Positions 25,341 through 34,285 of a stretch of DNA of 64,000 nt are shown here, in pieces; positions within the stretch are counted from its first letter, which is position 1; each line of letters begins with the position of its first letter. The translations under genes were made by a program, and so were the position numbers. The stretch is from assembly GCF_014653575.1 (NCBI RefSeq), contig NZ_BNAQ01000002.1:62001-126000 (forward strand). Reading direction: 5' to 3'. Under the pieces are notes generated by a model, which saw only the letters and a list, made by a program, of their open reading frames with translations, searched no databases and was not told where the DNA came from. The DNA is from Sphingomonas glacialis (GTDB lineage Bacteria; Pseudomonadota; Alphaproteobacteria; Sphingomonadales; Sphingomonadaceae).

Positions 25341-26878
25341 GCAAGGGCTTCCGGCAGAGCCAGGCGACGCTCCACACTTGGTCGGGACTGCTCGTCGGCT
25401 GGGTGCTGTTCATCGTCTTCGTGACCGGCACCGCCGCCTATTGGCGCGAGGCGCTCAACCGCTGGGCGCAGCCCGAACTCCCGCCGATCGAGCAGCCAGC
25501 GCGCGTCGTCCGCGGCGCGCAGCTGCTGCTGCAACGCGACGCCGCGGACGCCGCAAGCTGGTTCATCACCGTACCGAGCACGCGCTCGGCGAGCGGCAGC
25601 GTCTTCTGGGTGCCGGGCGCCAAAGCGCCGCCCACGCCCGGCGAGACCAGCGCGCGCATCGACGCCAATGGCGCCAAGGTCGTGGCGCGCGCGACGCTCG
25701 GCGGCGACTTCTTCTACCGCTTCCACTTCGACCTGCATTACGTGCCGTATTACGTCGCGCGCTGGATCGTCGGGATCTGCGCGATGTTCATGCTCGTCGC
25801 GATCCTCAGCGGGATCGTGACGCACAAGAAGATCTTCCGCGATTTCTTCACCTTTCGCGGCGGCAAGGGGCAACGCTCGTGGCTCGACGGGCACAATGCC
25901 GTCGCGGTGCTCGGCCTGCCGTTTCACTTGATGATCACCTATACCGGGCTCGTCACGCTGATGACGCTGCTGATGCCATGGGCGGCGGTCGCCAATTACA
26001 GCGCCCCCTTCAGCATGGGTCGCCTGCTCTATCCCGAGGCTCCGGCAGTCCCGCGTGCCGACCGGCCCGCCCCGCTGGTCGATCTTGCCGCGGTGCTGCG
26101 CGATGGCGAGCGGCGGCTCGGCGCGCCGGTCGATATCATCAGCGTCACCGCACCGGGCGATGCCTCGGCGCGGATCCTGCTGTCGCAAAGCAACCACGGC
26201 ACGCTGTCGAGCCTGACGCCGCGGCTGACCTATGACGGCGTGAGCGGACGCCTGCTCTGGGCCGCCCCGCTGCCGGGCGCGGCCGCGGTAACGGCAGGCG
26301 CGATGATCGGGGTCCACGCCGGGCGCTTCGCCGACGCCGCGATCCGCTGGGTCTATTTCCTGTGCGGCATCGGCGGATCGGTGATGGTCGCAAGCGGGCT
26401 GCTGCTGTGGAGCGTCAAGCGCCGCGAGAAATTGCCCGATCCGGCACGCCCGCCGTTCGGCTTCCGCCTGGTCGAGCGGCTCAATATCGGATTCGTCGCG
26501 GGCTTCCCGGCGGCGATGGTCGGCTTCCTGTGGGCGAACCGCCTGCTGCCGCTCACCCTCCCGACACGCGCCGAGGCCGAGATCAATGCGATGTTCGTGC
26601 TCTGGGGTGTACTGCTGCTCCACGCCTTTCTCCGCCGCCCGCGGCGTGCCTGGGTCGAACAACTCGCGCTGACCGCGGCGCTGCTGCTCGCGCTCCCGCT
26701 GTTCGACATGCTGGCGACCGCGCGCGGCTTGCCGGCGACGATCGCGGCGGGGGATGCAACGCTCGCCGGTGTCGACCTTACGCTGATCGCGCTCGGGCTT
26801 GCCTATGCCGCGATCGCGCGCGGCGTTCACCGGCATGTGCCCGCGCGACGCCGATCGCGCAGCCGGGCGCGCGCATGA
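25337..26878 (+). CDS. PepSY-associated membrane protein (PepSY-TM), iron-uptake operon
   Basis: 513 residues from a GTG (25337-25339) inside the stop of the preceding gene. PepSY-TM layout: LHTWSGLLVGWVLFIVFVTG as helix 1, a periplasmic domain with FHFDLHYVP, then WIVGICAMFMLVAILSGIVTH, a loop HKKIFRDFFTFRGGKG, LDGHNAVAVLGLPFHLMITYTGL, and IRWVYFLCGIGGSVMVASG. Histidines in helices suggest heme binding as in ferric reductases. Such proteins are thought to reduce ferric siderophore in the periplasm or inner membrane; biochemical proof is limited. It overlaps the DUF3325 gene by four bases. Confidence 0.9.
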   Translation: MSKGFRQSQATLHTWSGLLVGWVLFIVFVTGTAAYWREALNRWAQPELPPIEQPARVVRGAQLLLQRDAADAASWFITVPSTRSASGSVFWVPGAKAPPTPGETSARIDANGAKVVARATLGGDFFYRFHFDLHYVPYYVARWIVGICAMFMLVAILSGIVTHKKIFRDFFTFRGGKGQRSWLDGHNAVAVLGLPFHLMITYTGLVTLMTLLMPWAAVANYSAPFSMGRLLYPEAPAVPRADRPAPLVDLAAVLRDGERRLGAPVDIISVTAPGDASARILLSQSNHGTLSSLTPRLTYDGVSGRLLWAAPLPGAAAVTAGAMIGVHAGRFADAAIRWVYFLCGIGGSVMVASGLLLWSVKRREKLPDPARPPFGFRLVERLNIGFVAGFPAAMVGFLWANRLLPLTLPTRAEAEINAMFVLWGVLLLHAFLRRPRRAWVEQLALTAALLLALPLFDMLATARGLPATIAAGDATLAGVDLTLIALGLAYAAIARGVHRHVPARRRSRSRARA

Positions 26879-27162
26879 CCGCGCTCCCCTTCCTTGCCGC
26901 TATCCTCGCCTTCGTGCTGTTCGGGCTGGCGACCGACCAGCATCACGGCAAACGCTTCCGGCGCGCGTGTCCGCGGGGCCGCGCCATCAGGTTGCGCGCA
27001 ACCGCGTGGACGCTCCTCGCGCTGGCATTCGCGCTGTCGATGATCGCGTGGGGCGCGGTGTTCGGCCCAATCGGCTGGTTCGCGTCGATCATCAGCGGGG
27101 CCGCGCTGGCCTTTGCCGCCTTGAACTTCATCCCGCTCCCGGCGCGGCGGCCGCGCGGCTGA
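26875..27162 (+). CDS. DUF3325-family small membrane protein
   Basis: 95 residues, ATG 26875 in an ATGA overlap with the PepSY-TM gene. Three hydrophobic helices ([54 protein letters not shown]) and the D-x-H-H between helix 1 and the loop match DUF3325, the usual last member of these receptor operons. Function unknown; probably works with the PepSY protein. The next gene starts 74 bases later and may or may not be co-transcribed. Confidence 0.75.
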   Translation: MTALPFLAAILAFVLFGLATDQHHGKRFRRACPRGRAIRLRATAWTLLALAFALSMIAWGAVFGPIGWFASIISGAALAFAALNFIPLPARRPRG

Positions 27163-27235
27163 TATCGCGCTTCGGGCTGGACAGAACGGCACGTTGCCCG
27201 CACGTCAGCCGCCACGAGGATCAAGAGGGGCCGAC

Positions 27236-28480
27236 ATGACCGACACCGCGCTTTCGTTCGACGTTTTGATCGTGGGTGCGGGGCATGGCGGGGCGCAAGC
27301 GGCGATCGCACTACGCCAGCGCGGTTTCGAGGGGACGATCGCGCTGCTCGGCGATGAACCCGAGCTTCCCTATGAGCGCCCCCCGCTGTCGAAGGACTAT
27401 CTCGCTGGCGAAAAGCCCTTCGAGCGGATCCTGATCCGACCCGCGGCTTTCTGGGTCGAGCGCACGATCACGCTACTGCCGGGCCGCACGGTGGTATCGG
27501 TCGATCCTGCCGCGCACGTCGTCACCACCGACGAAGGTGCGACCATCGGCTATTCGAGCCTGATCTGGGCGACCGGCGGTCCGCCGCGCCGACTGACGTG
27601 CGCCGGGCATGACCTACGTGGCGTCCACGGCGTGCGCACCCGCGCCGATGTCGACCAGATGATCGCCGAACTGCCCGACGTGCGCCACGTCATCGTGATC
27701 GGTGGCGGCTATATCGGGCTCGAGGCCGCAGCGGTGCTGACCAAGCTCGGCAAGCACGTCACCGTGCTCGAGGCCGCGCCGCGCGTGCTCGCGCGCGTTG
27801 CCGGCGAAGCGCTCTCGCATTTCTACGAGGCCGAGCACCGCGCGCACGGCGTCGACCTGCGCACCGGCGTCACGGTCGTAAGCATCGAGGGCCAGGACGG
27901 CGCTGCGACCGGGGTACGGCTCGCCGATGGCAGCGTGGTGGCGGGTAGCATGGTGGTCGTCGGGATCGGCATCGTCCCAGCGGTCGCGCCATTGATCGAG
28001 GCAGGCGCCGCTGGCGGCAATGGCGTGACGGTCGATGCCTTCTGCCGCACCTCGCTTCCCGACGTGCTCGCGATCGGCGACTGTGCCGCGCATCCCAACC
28101 CCTATGCCGATGGCGCGACGATCCGGCTTGAATCGGTCCAGAACGCCAACGACCAGGCAACCGTCGTCGCGCGCGTGCTGACGGGCGATCCGCAGCCGTA
28201 TGATGCGGTGCCGTGGTTCTGGTCGAACCAATATGATCTGAAGCTGCAGACCGTCGGGCTTTCGACCGGCTTCGATACGGCGGTGCTGCGCGGCGATGTC
28301 GCGACGCGGCGCTTCTCGGTCGTCTATCTCAAGGGCGGCAAGGTGATCGCGCTCGATTGCGTCAACATGACGCGCGATTACGTCCAGGGCCGTGCGCTGG
28401 TGGTGGCAAGCGCCGTGATCGATCCCGCGTTGCTGGCCGATGCGGACGTGCCAATAAAGGAAATGCTGGCGGCAGACTGA
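27236..28480 (+). CDS. Ferredoxin-reductase-like FAD/NAD(P) oxidoreductase
   Basis: 414 residues; ATG 27236 is preceded by AAGAGGGG. The FAD motif [11 protein letters not shown] is near the N-terminus, and the second dinucleotide motif [17 protein letters not shown] is central. The C-terminal [15 protein letters not shown] is the signature of BphA4/rubredoxin-reductase type enzymes. It should pass electrons from NAD(P)H through FAD to a ferredoxin or rubredoxin, usually for a cytochrome P450 or ring hydroxylase; no partner gene is nearby. Its stop is convergent with the HAD hydrolase gene, the two stops forming TGA-CGCG-TCA. Confidence 0.93.
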   Translation: MTDTALSFDVLIVGAGHGGAQAAIALRQRGFEGTIALLGDEPELPYERPPLSKDYLAGEKPFERILIRPAAFWVERTITLLPGRTVVSVDPAAHVVTTDEGATIGYSSLIWATGGPPRRLTCAGHDLRGVHGVRTRADVDQMIAELPDVRHVIVIGGGYIGLEAAAVLTKLGKHVTVLEAAPRVLARVAGEALSHFYEAEHRAHGVDLRTGVTVVSIEGQDGAATGVRLADGSVVAGSMVVVGIGIVPAVAPLIEAGAAGGNGVTVDAFCRTSLPDVLAIGDCAAHPNPYADGATIRLESVQNANDQATVVARVLTGDPQPYDAVPWFWSNQYDLKLQTVGLSTGFDTAVLRGDVATRRFSVVYLKGGKVIALDCVNMTRDYVQGRALVVASAVIDPALLADADVPIKEMLAAD

Positions 28481-28484
28481 CGCG

Positions 28485-29189
28485 TCAGCAGCCGAGGCGG
28501 TCGGCCAATTCGGTCAGCGACTCGGCGCTGTAATCCCACGCCTGTTCCGCGGCGCGGTCGGGCTTGGGCGCGCCGCCCAATTCCATCGGCCGATCGACAT
28601 AGGCGGTCGCCAGCCCACACGCCCGCGCCGCGGCAAGATCGCTGTGATGCGCGGCGACGAGGCATAGCGCTTCGGGCGCAATCCCCAGAATATCGGCGGT
28701 GCCGAGATAGGCCTGCGGCAATGGCTTGTAGATCCCGGTCGCCTCGGCCCCGAGGATCGCATCCCACGGCAGCCCGCCATGCCGCGCCAGCGCGAGCATG
28801 AGCGCGACATTGCCGTTCGACAGCGTGACGATCGGGAAGCGCGCCTTGAGCCGCGTCAGTCCCGCAACCGCATCGGGCCACGGATCGAGCCGCCGCCACG
28901 CCAGCGCGAGATCGGCGAGCGTCGCTTCATCGGCCGCGATGCCGAGCCGCTCGACCAGCATGTCGAGTGTCTCGCGGTTGAGCACGTCGAGCCGCGTGTA
29001 GGCCCGTCGCCCCGAGCGGCACGCCTCCATCGCCGGCTGATACAGGCCGCGCCAGTCGTCTGTGAAACGCGCCGGATCGAGATCCTCGCGCCCGATCCTC
29101 GCGAAAACCGCCGCAGCCTCGCGCGCGATGCTCGTCCGCCAATCGACGACGGTGCCGAACACGTCGAAGGCGAGCGCCTTGATCGTCAC
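28485..29189 (-). CDS. HAD hydrolase, haloacid dehalogenase type II
   Basis: About 234 residues from the GTG at 29187-29189, which overlaps the hisC stop (GTGA). The nucleophile D9 is in ALAFDVFGTVVDW. Motif II is TLSNGN, motif III the Lys of GIYKPLPQAY, and motif IV VAAHHSDLAAARACGL with the Asp. This arrangement is the L-2-haloacid dehalogenase subfamily, inverting hydrolysis of short 2-haloacids; many members have other substrates, so the true one is unknown. The longer open frame to 29447 is rejected because it runs antisense-like through hisC. Confidence 0.9.
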   Translation of the reverse strand: MTIKALAFDVFGTVVDWRTSIAREAAAVFARIGREDLDPARFTDDWRGLYQPAMEACRSGRRAYTRLDVLNRETLDMLVERLGIAADEATLADLALAWRRLDPWPDAVAGLTRLKARFPIVTLSNGNVALMLALARHGGLPWDAILGAEATGIYKPLPQAYLGTADILGIAPEALCLVAAHHSDLAAARACGLATAYVDRPMELGGAPKPDRAAEQAWDYSAESLTELADRLGC

Positions 29190-30280
29190 CCGGCGACGAT
29201 CTCGCGCAGCGCCTCGGCGAGACCACGCGTCTCGGCCTCGGTGCCGATCGTCATGCGCAAGCCGTTCGCGAGCCCCTGCCCCGGCAGCCAGCGCACGATA
29301 TAGCCGCGGCTGAGCAGTGCCTTGTACGCGGTCTCGGCGGTGACGGCGCCTTCGAACAGCACGAGCAGGAAGTTGGCTTCGCTCGGGACGACGCGCAGGC
29401 CTGCGTTGCCGAGCTTGCCCATCTCCGCGCCGAACCACGCGCGCCATTTGCGATTGTGCTCGCGCGAGGCGGCGATGAAATCGGCCGCGCCGAGCGCAGC
29501 GATCGCGGCTTCCTGCCCGGCGGTGGTGCAGCAGAACGGCGCCCGGATGCGGTGCATCGCCGAGATCGCGTCCTCCGACCCGTACCCCCAGCCGATTCGC
29601 TCGGCGGCAAGACCATGGATCTTCGAGAAGGTGCGCGTCACGATGACGTTCGGCGCGGTGCGCGCGAGGTCGAGCCCGCCATCGTCATCCTCGGGCGCGA
29701 GATATTCGGCATAGGCCTGATCGAGCACGAGCATCACGTGTGCCGGAAGCCCGGCATGGAGGCGCGCAATCTCTTCCTTGCGCGTGAAGGTGCCGGTCGG
29801 GTTGTTGGGATTCGCAACGAACACGACGCGCGTGCGCTCGGTGACCGCAGCGAGGATCGCGTCGACGTCGGTCGCATAGTCACGGTCGTCGGCGATGACG
29901 AGCGTCGCGCCGACGCGGCGGGTGGCGATCTCATAGACCGCAAAGCCGTAGCGCACCTGGATGATCTCGTCGCCGGGCCCGGCATAGGCGCCGGCGATGA
30001 GGTGGAGCACTTCATCCGACCCGGTGCCGTAGATGACGCGCGCAGGGTCGAGATCGTGATGCGCCGCGATCGCCTCGCGCAGCAGTGCTGCGCCGGCATC
30101 GGGATAGCGTGCGAGATCGGCGGAATGTTTGGCGAAGGCGTCGACCGCTTGCGGGCTGGTGCCGAGCGGATTCTCGTTCGACGACAGCTTGATGACGGGC
30201 GCCCCACCCTCGCTCGTCGAGCGACCGGGCACGTAGGGGGCGATGGCCATGATCCATGGCTTGGGCTGGGGTGCGTTCAT
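29186..30280 (-). CDS. hisC: Histidinol-phosphate aminotransferase
   Basis: 364 residues from ATG 30278-30280. A class I/II PLP aminotransferase with KLSSNENPLGTSP near 31-43, YGTGSDEVLHL, ANPNNPTG at 157-164, DQAYAEY at 187-193, and PLP lysine K220 in TRTFSKIHGLAAERIGWG. It interconverts histidinol phosphate and imidazole acetol phosphate; related HisC2 enzymes also make aromatic amino acids. It is not in a his cluster; the downstream HAD gene is translationally coupled. Preceded by a strong hairpin that likely ends the DEAD-box helicase transcript. Confidence 0.92.
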   Translation of the reverse strand: MNAPQPKPWIMAIAPYVPGRSTSEGGAPVIKLSSNENPLGTSPQAVDAFAKHSADLARYPDAGAALLREAIAAHHDLDPARVIYGTGSDEVLHLIAGAYAGPGDEIIQVRYGFAVYEIATRRVGATLVIADDRDYATDVDAILAAVTERTRVVFVANPNNPTGTFTRKEEIARLHAGLPAHVMLVLDQAYAEYLAPEDDDGGLDLARTAPNVIVTRTFSKIHGLAAERIGWGYGSEDAISAMHRIRAPFCCTTAGQEAAIAALGAADFIAASREHNRKWRAWFGAEMGKLGNAGLRVVPSEANFLLVLFEGAVTAETAYKALLSRGYIVRWLPGQGLANGLRMTIGTEAETRGLAEALREIVAG

Positions 30281-30314
30281 GCCGCGTGGGTTAGCGGGGA
30301 AAGAGCGACACTTC

Positions 30315-30345
30315 AAATCCTCCCTCGCGCAGCGAGGGAGGATTT
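30315..30345 (-). terminator. Hairpin after the DEAD-box helicase gene
   Basis: A perfect 13-base stem (AAATCCTCCCTCG, 30315-30327, and its complement 30333-30345) with a five-base loop. On the minus strand it ends GAGGATTT, so only three T's follow the GC stem, a weak U-tract. It could be a terminator for the helicase gene or a half copy of the CCTCCC-type paired repeats at 34656 and 61881. Confidence 0.55.
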
Positions 30346-30351
30346 ACGGGG

Positions 30352-32067
30352 TTAGCGTTGCGGGCGCTTGTTCGGCCCACCGGGCCGCAATGTCGGCCGC
30401 GGCTGATGCCGTACCGGTGCCGGCCCATTGGCACGCCGCGGGCTGCGCTCGGCTTCGACCGGCCCGCCCTGGACTTGCTCGAACTGCACGCCGCCTTCGG
30501 CTTCCTCGCCGGCGGTGCGCTTTACCGCCGCCATGAACTTGCCCGCGATGCCGCTCGGCACCTGGAACATCGTCTCGTTGGCGGCGATGCGGATCGCGCC
30601 GACTTCGTTCTTGGTGATGTGCCCGCGACGGCAGATCAGCGGCAGGATCCAACGCGGATCGGCATTCTGGCGACGGCCGATGTCCATGCGGAACCAGACG
30701 ATATCGTCGAAGCCTTCACGGTGATGCTCCTTGCCCGCCTCGCGCGGCGCAGAACCGCTCGCCTCGATCATTTCTTCGGGCGCCGGCATCCGCGCGCGAT
30801 AGCTGCGCACCAGTGCCGCCGCGATATCATCGGGAGTCTTCTTCTCGAGCAGCTGTGCCGCCAATGCGCGATCGTCCTCGTCGACTTCGACGTCTTCCAT
30901 CAGCATCGTCATCAGCCGCGACTTGTCGGCCTTGCGGATGTCGTCGACGGTCGGCGCGTTCATCCACTCGACCGCGATCCGCGCGCCGCGCAGCATCATC
31001 TCGACGCGGCGCTTGCGCTGATACGGCACGATCAGGATCGCGGTGCCCTTCTTGCCAGCGCGACCGGTCCGGCCCGAGCGATGCTGCATCGTCTCGGCAT
31101 CGCGCGGCAGCTCGACGTGAACGACGAGGCTGAGCGACGGCAAATCGATCCCGCGTGCCGCAACGTCGGTCGCGACGCAGACACGCGCGCGCTTGTCGCG
31201 CAGCGCCTGCATCGCGGCGTTGCGCTCGTTCTGGCTATGCTCGCCCGAGAGAGCGACCGCGGCGAACCCGCGCTCGATCAGCCCGGCGTGAAGATGGCGG
31301 ACATTGTCGCGCGTCGCGCAGAACAGCATCGCCGTCTCGGCCTCGTGCAGGCGGAGCAGATTGACGACAGCATTCTCGATATCGGCCGGCGCCACAGTCA
31401 CCGCCTGATATTCGATGTCGCCATGACCACGGTCCTCACCGACGGTCGAGATGCGCAACGCATCCTTCTGGTAGCGCTTGGCGAGCGCGACAATCGACTT
31501 GGGCATCGTCGCCGAGAACAGCAGCGTGCGGCGCTCGGACGGCGAAGCGTCGAGGATCAGCTCGAGATCCTCGCGGAAGCCCATGTCGAGCATCTCGTCG
31601 GCTTCGTCGAGGATGACCGCCTTGAGGTTCGACAGATCGAGCGCGCCGCGCTCGATATGGTCGCGCAGACGGCCCGGCGTGCCGACGACGATATGCGTGC
31701 CGTGCGCGAGGCTGCGGCGCTCGCGCGACGCGTCCATGCCGCCGACGCAAGTCGAAATGCGCGCGCCGGCCTTGCCGTAGAGCCATTCGAGCTCGCGGCT
31801 GACCTGCAGCGCGAGTTCGCGCGTCGGTGCGATCGCGAGCGCGAGCGGCGCGCGCGGCGGCGGGAGCAGGCCGTCCTCGGTCAGCAGCTGCGGCGCGATG
31901 GCGAGGCCGAATGCGACGGTCTTGCCCGACCCGGTCTGTGCCGAGACGATGACGTCGCGGCCTTCGGCCTCGGGCTGGATGACGGCGGCCTGGACAGGAG
32001 TCGGGGCTTCATAGCCACGGGCGGAGAGCGCTTCGGCAAGAAGCGTGGGGAGGTGTGAAAAGGGCAT
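30352..32067 (-). CDS. DEAD-box RNA helicase with DbpA-type RNA-binding domain
   Basis: 571 residues from ATG 32065-32067. Motifs: Q-motif YEAPTPVQAAVIQ, motif I SAQTGSGKT, PTRELALQ, TPGR, II DEADEML, III SAT, and domain-2 VATDVAARGID and HRSGRTGRAGK. The C-terminal part (WFRMDIGRRQNADPRWILPLICRRGHITKNE) is a DbpA RNA-binding domain of the kind in DbpA and CsdA/DeaD, then a basic Pro/Arg tail. It probably unwinds rRNA or structured mRNA, in ribosome assembly or cold adaptation. Whether it equals DeaD or DbpA cannot be fixed by sequence reading alone. Confidence 0.93.
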   Translation of the reverse strand: MPFSHLPTLLAEALSARGYEAPTPVQAAVIQPEAEGRDVIVSAQTGSGKTVAFGLAIAPQLLTEDGLLPPPRAPLALAIAPTRELALQVSRELEWLYGKAGARISTCVGGMDASRERRSLAHGTHIVVGTPGRLRDHIERGALDLSNLKAVILDEADEMLDMGFREDLELILDASPSERRTLLFSATMPKSIVALAKRYQKDALRISTVGEDRGHGDIEYQAVTVAPADIENAVVNLLRLHEAETAMLFCATRDNVRHLHAGLIERGFAAVALSGEHSQNERNAAMQALRDKRARVCVATDVAARGIDLPSLSLVVHVELPRDAETMQHRSGRTGRAGKKGTAILIVPYQRKRRVEMMLRGARIAVEWMNAPTVDDIRKADKSRLMTMLMEDVEVDEDDRALAAQLLEKKTPDDIAAALVRSYRARMPAPEEMIEASGSAPREAGKEHHREGFDDIVWFRMDIGRRQNADPRWILPLICRRGHITKNEVGAIRIAANETMFQVPSGIAGKFMAAVKRTAGEEAEGGVQFEQVQGGPVEAERSPRRANGPAPVRHQPRPTLRPGGPNKRPQR

Positions 32068-32157
32068 GGTATTCCGAATATGGGGGCGGCGGGTTCGCGC
32101 GCCAAAAAGGGCCCTTAGCACGGGCGTAGAGGAAAAGCACGGGGGGTGTGGATTCCG

Positions 32158-32409
32158 TCAGAAGCGTTGGTAGGCGAGCGTCTCATTCGTGGCGAAAGGC
32201 GGCTGGCTGACGGCTGCGAACCAATCGCTGCGGAATCCGGGAAGCGTCTCGAGGGTTGCAATCAGACCCGGCCATTCGCGCATTTCTTCATGGAAGATCC
32301 ATGTTTGCCCAAGCGCCTCGATGTCGCAGCAGATCAGATCGGTGGTGAGTTCGTCGCGCTTGTAGAAAATGACGCGCGCGATATCGGCAGGCATCAACGC
32401 TAGCGTCAT
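32158..32409 (-). CDS. Small unknown protein, third gene of the hicAB unit
   Basis: 83 residues starting MTLALMPADIARVIFYKRDE, with a C-terminal half rich in aromatic residues (TWIFHEEMREWPGLIATLE and LPGFRSDWFAAVSQPPF). The pattern FHEEMxxW...LPGF..DWF..V..PPFATN looks like a widespread conserved hypothetical in proteobacteria, function unknown. Its ATG overlaps the hicB stop as ATGA, so it is translated with the toxin-antitoxin genes. It may be an accessory antitoxin or regulator, or a passenger. Confidence 0.7.
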   Translation of the reverse strand: MTLALMPADIARVIFYKRDELTTDLICCDIEALGQTWIFHEEMREWPGLIATLETLPGFRSDWFAAVSQPPFATNETLAYQRF

Positions 32410-32822
32410 GCGACTCGCTCGACCGACGGGGCCGGCGAGTCGAGCGTCAGCGAAGCGATATAGCTCGACCGGCTCTGCCCCGCAGCGCGTGCCATTGCGT
32501 CGAGGCGCTTCAGGACTCGCCTTGGCAGGGTTACGTTGACCCGCTCAATCGTGTCTTCGAGGAGCGCGGGGTCGAGCGAGATCACGCCGAACGCCCAGCC
32601 ATCAAAGTCTGGATCCAGCCGCAGCGTATCGAGGCTTCGCGCCGGCGGAATTGCCGTGCCCGCGTCGAGCGCAGCATCGATCCACGCCGCTGCGGCTTCC
32701 TCGGCGCCGACGAGCGCGTCGTCGAGCGTATCACCCGCGGAAAAGCACCCCGGCAGATCGGGCACCACGACGCCGAAGGCAGTGCTGTTGCTACCAGGTT
32801 CGATGGCGATGGGATACCGCAT
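32406..32822 (-). CDS. hicB: HicB-family antitoxin
   Basis: 138 residues from ATG 32820-32822, preferred over the GTG at 32831 because AGGTG precedes it by eight bases. The N-terminal RNase-H-like HicB fold has YPIAIEPGSNSTAFGVVVPDL then PGCFSAGDTLDDALVGAEEA, ending before a ribbon-helix-helix-like C-terminus (RVNVTLPRRVLKRLDAMARAAGQSRSSYI). HicB neutralises HicA and represses the operon through the C-terminal DNA-binding domain. It starts 9 bases after the hicA stop. Confidence 0.92.
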   Translation of the reverse strand: MRYPIAIEPGSNSTAFGVVVPDLPGCFSAGDTLDDALVGAEEAAAAWIDAALDAGTAIPPARSLDTLRLDPDFDGWAFGVISLDPALLEDTIERVNVTLPRRVLKRLDAMARAAGQSRSSYIASLTLDSPAPSVERVA

Positions 32823-32831
32823 GGAGAACAC

Positions 32832-33011
32832 CTAGACCTTTGCCTGCTTGCGGATCGCAGCGACCAGCCCCGGCCCGAGATCCTTCTTGGGATGCGGCAC
32901 GACGATATGCGCGCCGTGCTGTGGATGGGTGAAAACGTGGTGCGATCCCCGCACCCGATCGAGTGTCCACCCGGCCGATTTCAACTCACGAATGAGATCG
33001 GCGCTTTTCAT
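32832..33011 (-). CDS. hicA: HicA-family mRNA interferase toxin
   Basis: 59 residues from ATG 33009-33011. The double-stranded-RNA-binding-like fold shows SADLIRELKSAGWTL, the catalytic His in RGSHHVFTHP, VVPHPKKDLGPGL and a final RKQAKV. HicA cleaves mRNA and arrests growth when HicB is lost. The toxin gene precedes the antitoxin gene. A promoter-like pair ends only eight bases before the ATG, so the mRNA may be nearly leaderless. No mobile-element marks surround it. Confidence 0.92.
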   Translation of the reverse strand: MKSADLIRELKSAGWTLDRVRGSHHVFTHPQHGAHIVVPHPKKDLGPGLVAAIRKQAKV

Positions 33012-33018
33012 CGTGCGC

Positions 33019-33046
33019 ATCATACACACTGTCAGCTAAAAAGCAA
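33019..33046 (-). promoter_or_regulatory. Candidate promoter of hicAB
   Basis: On the minus strand TTGCTT (33041-33046) and TATGAT (33019-33024) are 16 bases apart, good matches to -35 and -10. Transcription should start near 33012-33013, immediately before the hicA ATG at 33011, predicting an almost [20 protein letters not shown]. Confidence 0.5.
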
Positions 33047-33059
33047 TTCGGTAGACGAC

Positions 33060-34241
33060 CTACACCACCTGCCCCGCCGCCCAGCCGCTAGCCCAGGCCC
33101 ATTGGAAGTTATAGCCGCCGAGCCACCCGGTCACATCGACCGCCTCGCCGATCGCGTACAGCCCCGGCACCTTCCGCGCCTCCATCGTCTGCGACGACAG
33201 TTCAGCGGTCGAGATGCCGCCTGCCGTCACCTCGGCTTTGGCGAAGCCTTCGGTGCCGTTCGGACTGAAGCGCCAATCGGCCAACTGCCGCGCTGCCGCA
33301 TCGACCGCCTTGTCGGTCGCCGCGCCCAGTTCGCCCTCGATCCCGAGCCGATCGGCGAGCGTCTCGGCAAGCCGCCCGGGCAGATGGTTCGACAGCACCG
33401 ACGCGAGCGACACGCGCGGCCGGGCGTGCTTCACGCCGACCAGCCAGCCGGGCTTGAGATCGGGCAGGAAGTCGATCCCGACCGGCTCGCTATGGCGCCA
33501 GTAAGACGAGACCTGCAGGATCGCGGGCCCGCTCAGCCCCTTGTGCGTGAACAGCGCGGCCTCGCGGAATTTGGTCTTGCCCGCCTTGGCGACCACTTCC
33601 GCCGCCACACCCGAAAGCGAGCGGAACAAGGTTTCGTCGCCACCGAGCGTCAGCGGCACCAGCGCCGGACGCGGCTCGACCACTTTCAGCCCGAAGCGCC
33701 GTGCGAGATCATAGGCAAAGCCGGTCGCGCCCATTTGCGGAATCGACGGGCCGCCGGTGGCGATGACGAGCGACGGCGCACGCGCGGTGCGATCGCCGAA
33801 ACTAACGCGATACTGTCCATCGGCATGGTCAACATCGCGGATCGCCTCGCCAAGCGCGATCTCGACGCCCCCCTTGTCGCACTCGTCCTGCAACAAGGCG
33901 ACGATCTGCTTGGCGGACCCATCGCAGAACAATTGCCCGAGCGTCTTCTCGTGCCACGCAATCCCATGCGCCTCGACCAGCGCCAGGAAATCCTGCGCGG
34001 TGTAGCGCCCGAGCGCCGACTTGGCGAAATGCGGGTTGGCCGAAATATAGCAATCGGCCGCGGTGTGCAGATTGGTGAAGTTGCACCGCCCGCCGCCCGA
34101 AATCAGGATCTTCTTGCCGATCGCCTCGGCATGATCGAGCAGCAGCACGCGGCGGCCGCGCTGGCCGGCGGTGAAAGCGCACATCAGTCCGGCCGCGCCG
34201 GCGCCGAGAATGATGGTGTCGTAAGTCGTATGGGTCGTCAT
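33060..34241 (-). CDS. HI0933/YhiN-family flavoprotein
   Basis: 393 residues. FAD-binding N-terminus DTIILGAGAAGLMCAF, then KKILISGGGRCNFTN, the mark of the HI0933-like family, and a C-terminal LYAIGEAVDVTGWLGGYNFQWAWASG. These are FAD-dependent, probably NAD(P)H-reducing enzymes of unknown substrate. It lies 44 bases downstream of sufA on the same strand and may be at the end of the suf transcript. Confidence 0.9.
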   Translation of the reverse strand: MTTHTTYDTIILGAGAAGLMCAFTAGQRGRRVLLLDHAEAIGKKILISGGGRCNFTNLHTAADCYISANPHFAKSALGRYTAQDFLALVEAHGIAWHEKTLGQLFCDGSAKQIVALLQDECDKGGVEIALGEAIRDVDHADGQYRVSFGDRTARAPSLVIATGGPSIPQMGATGFAYDLARRFGLKVVEPRPALVPLTLGGDETLFRSLSGVAAEVVAKAGKTKFREAALFTHKGLSGPAILQVSSYWRHSEPVGIDFLPDLKPGWLVGVKHARPRVSLASVLSNHLPGRLAETLADRLGIEGELGAATDKAVDAAARQLADWRFSPNGTEGFAKAEVTAGGISTAELSSQTMEARKVPGLYAIGEAVDVTGWLGGYNFQWAWASGWAAGQVV

Positions 34242-34285
34242 CGCCCGCCTGTGGACGCAAATCGGCGCTCAGGCCAGTGCGCGGC

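Noticed and set aside
30315..30345. Riboswitch or leader of hisC
   Set aside because: A single simple hairpin; no conserved multi-stem core, and it lies at the 3' end of the helicase gene, so terminator or half repeat fits better.
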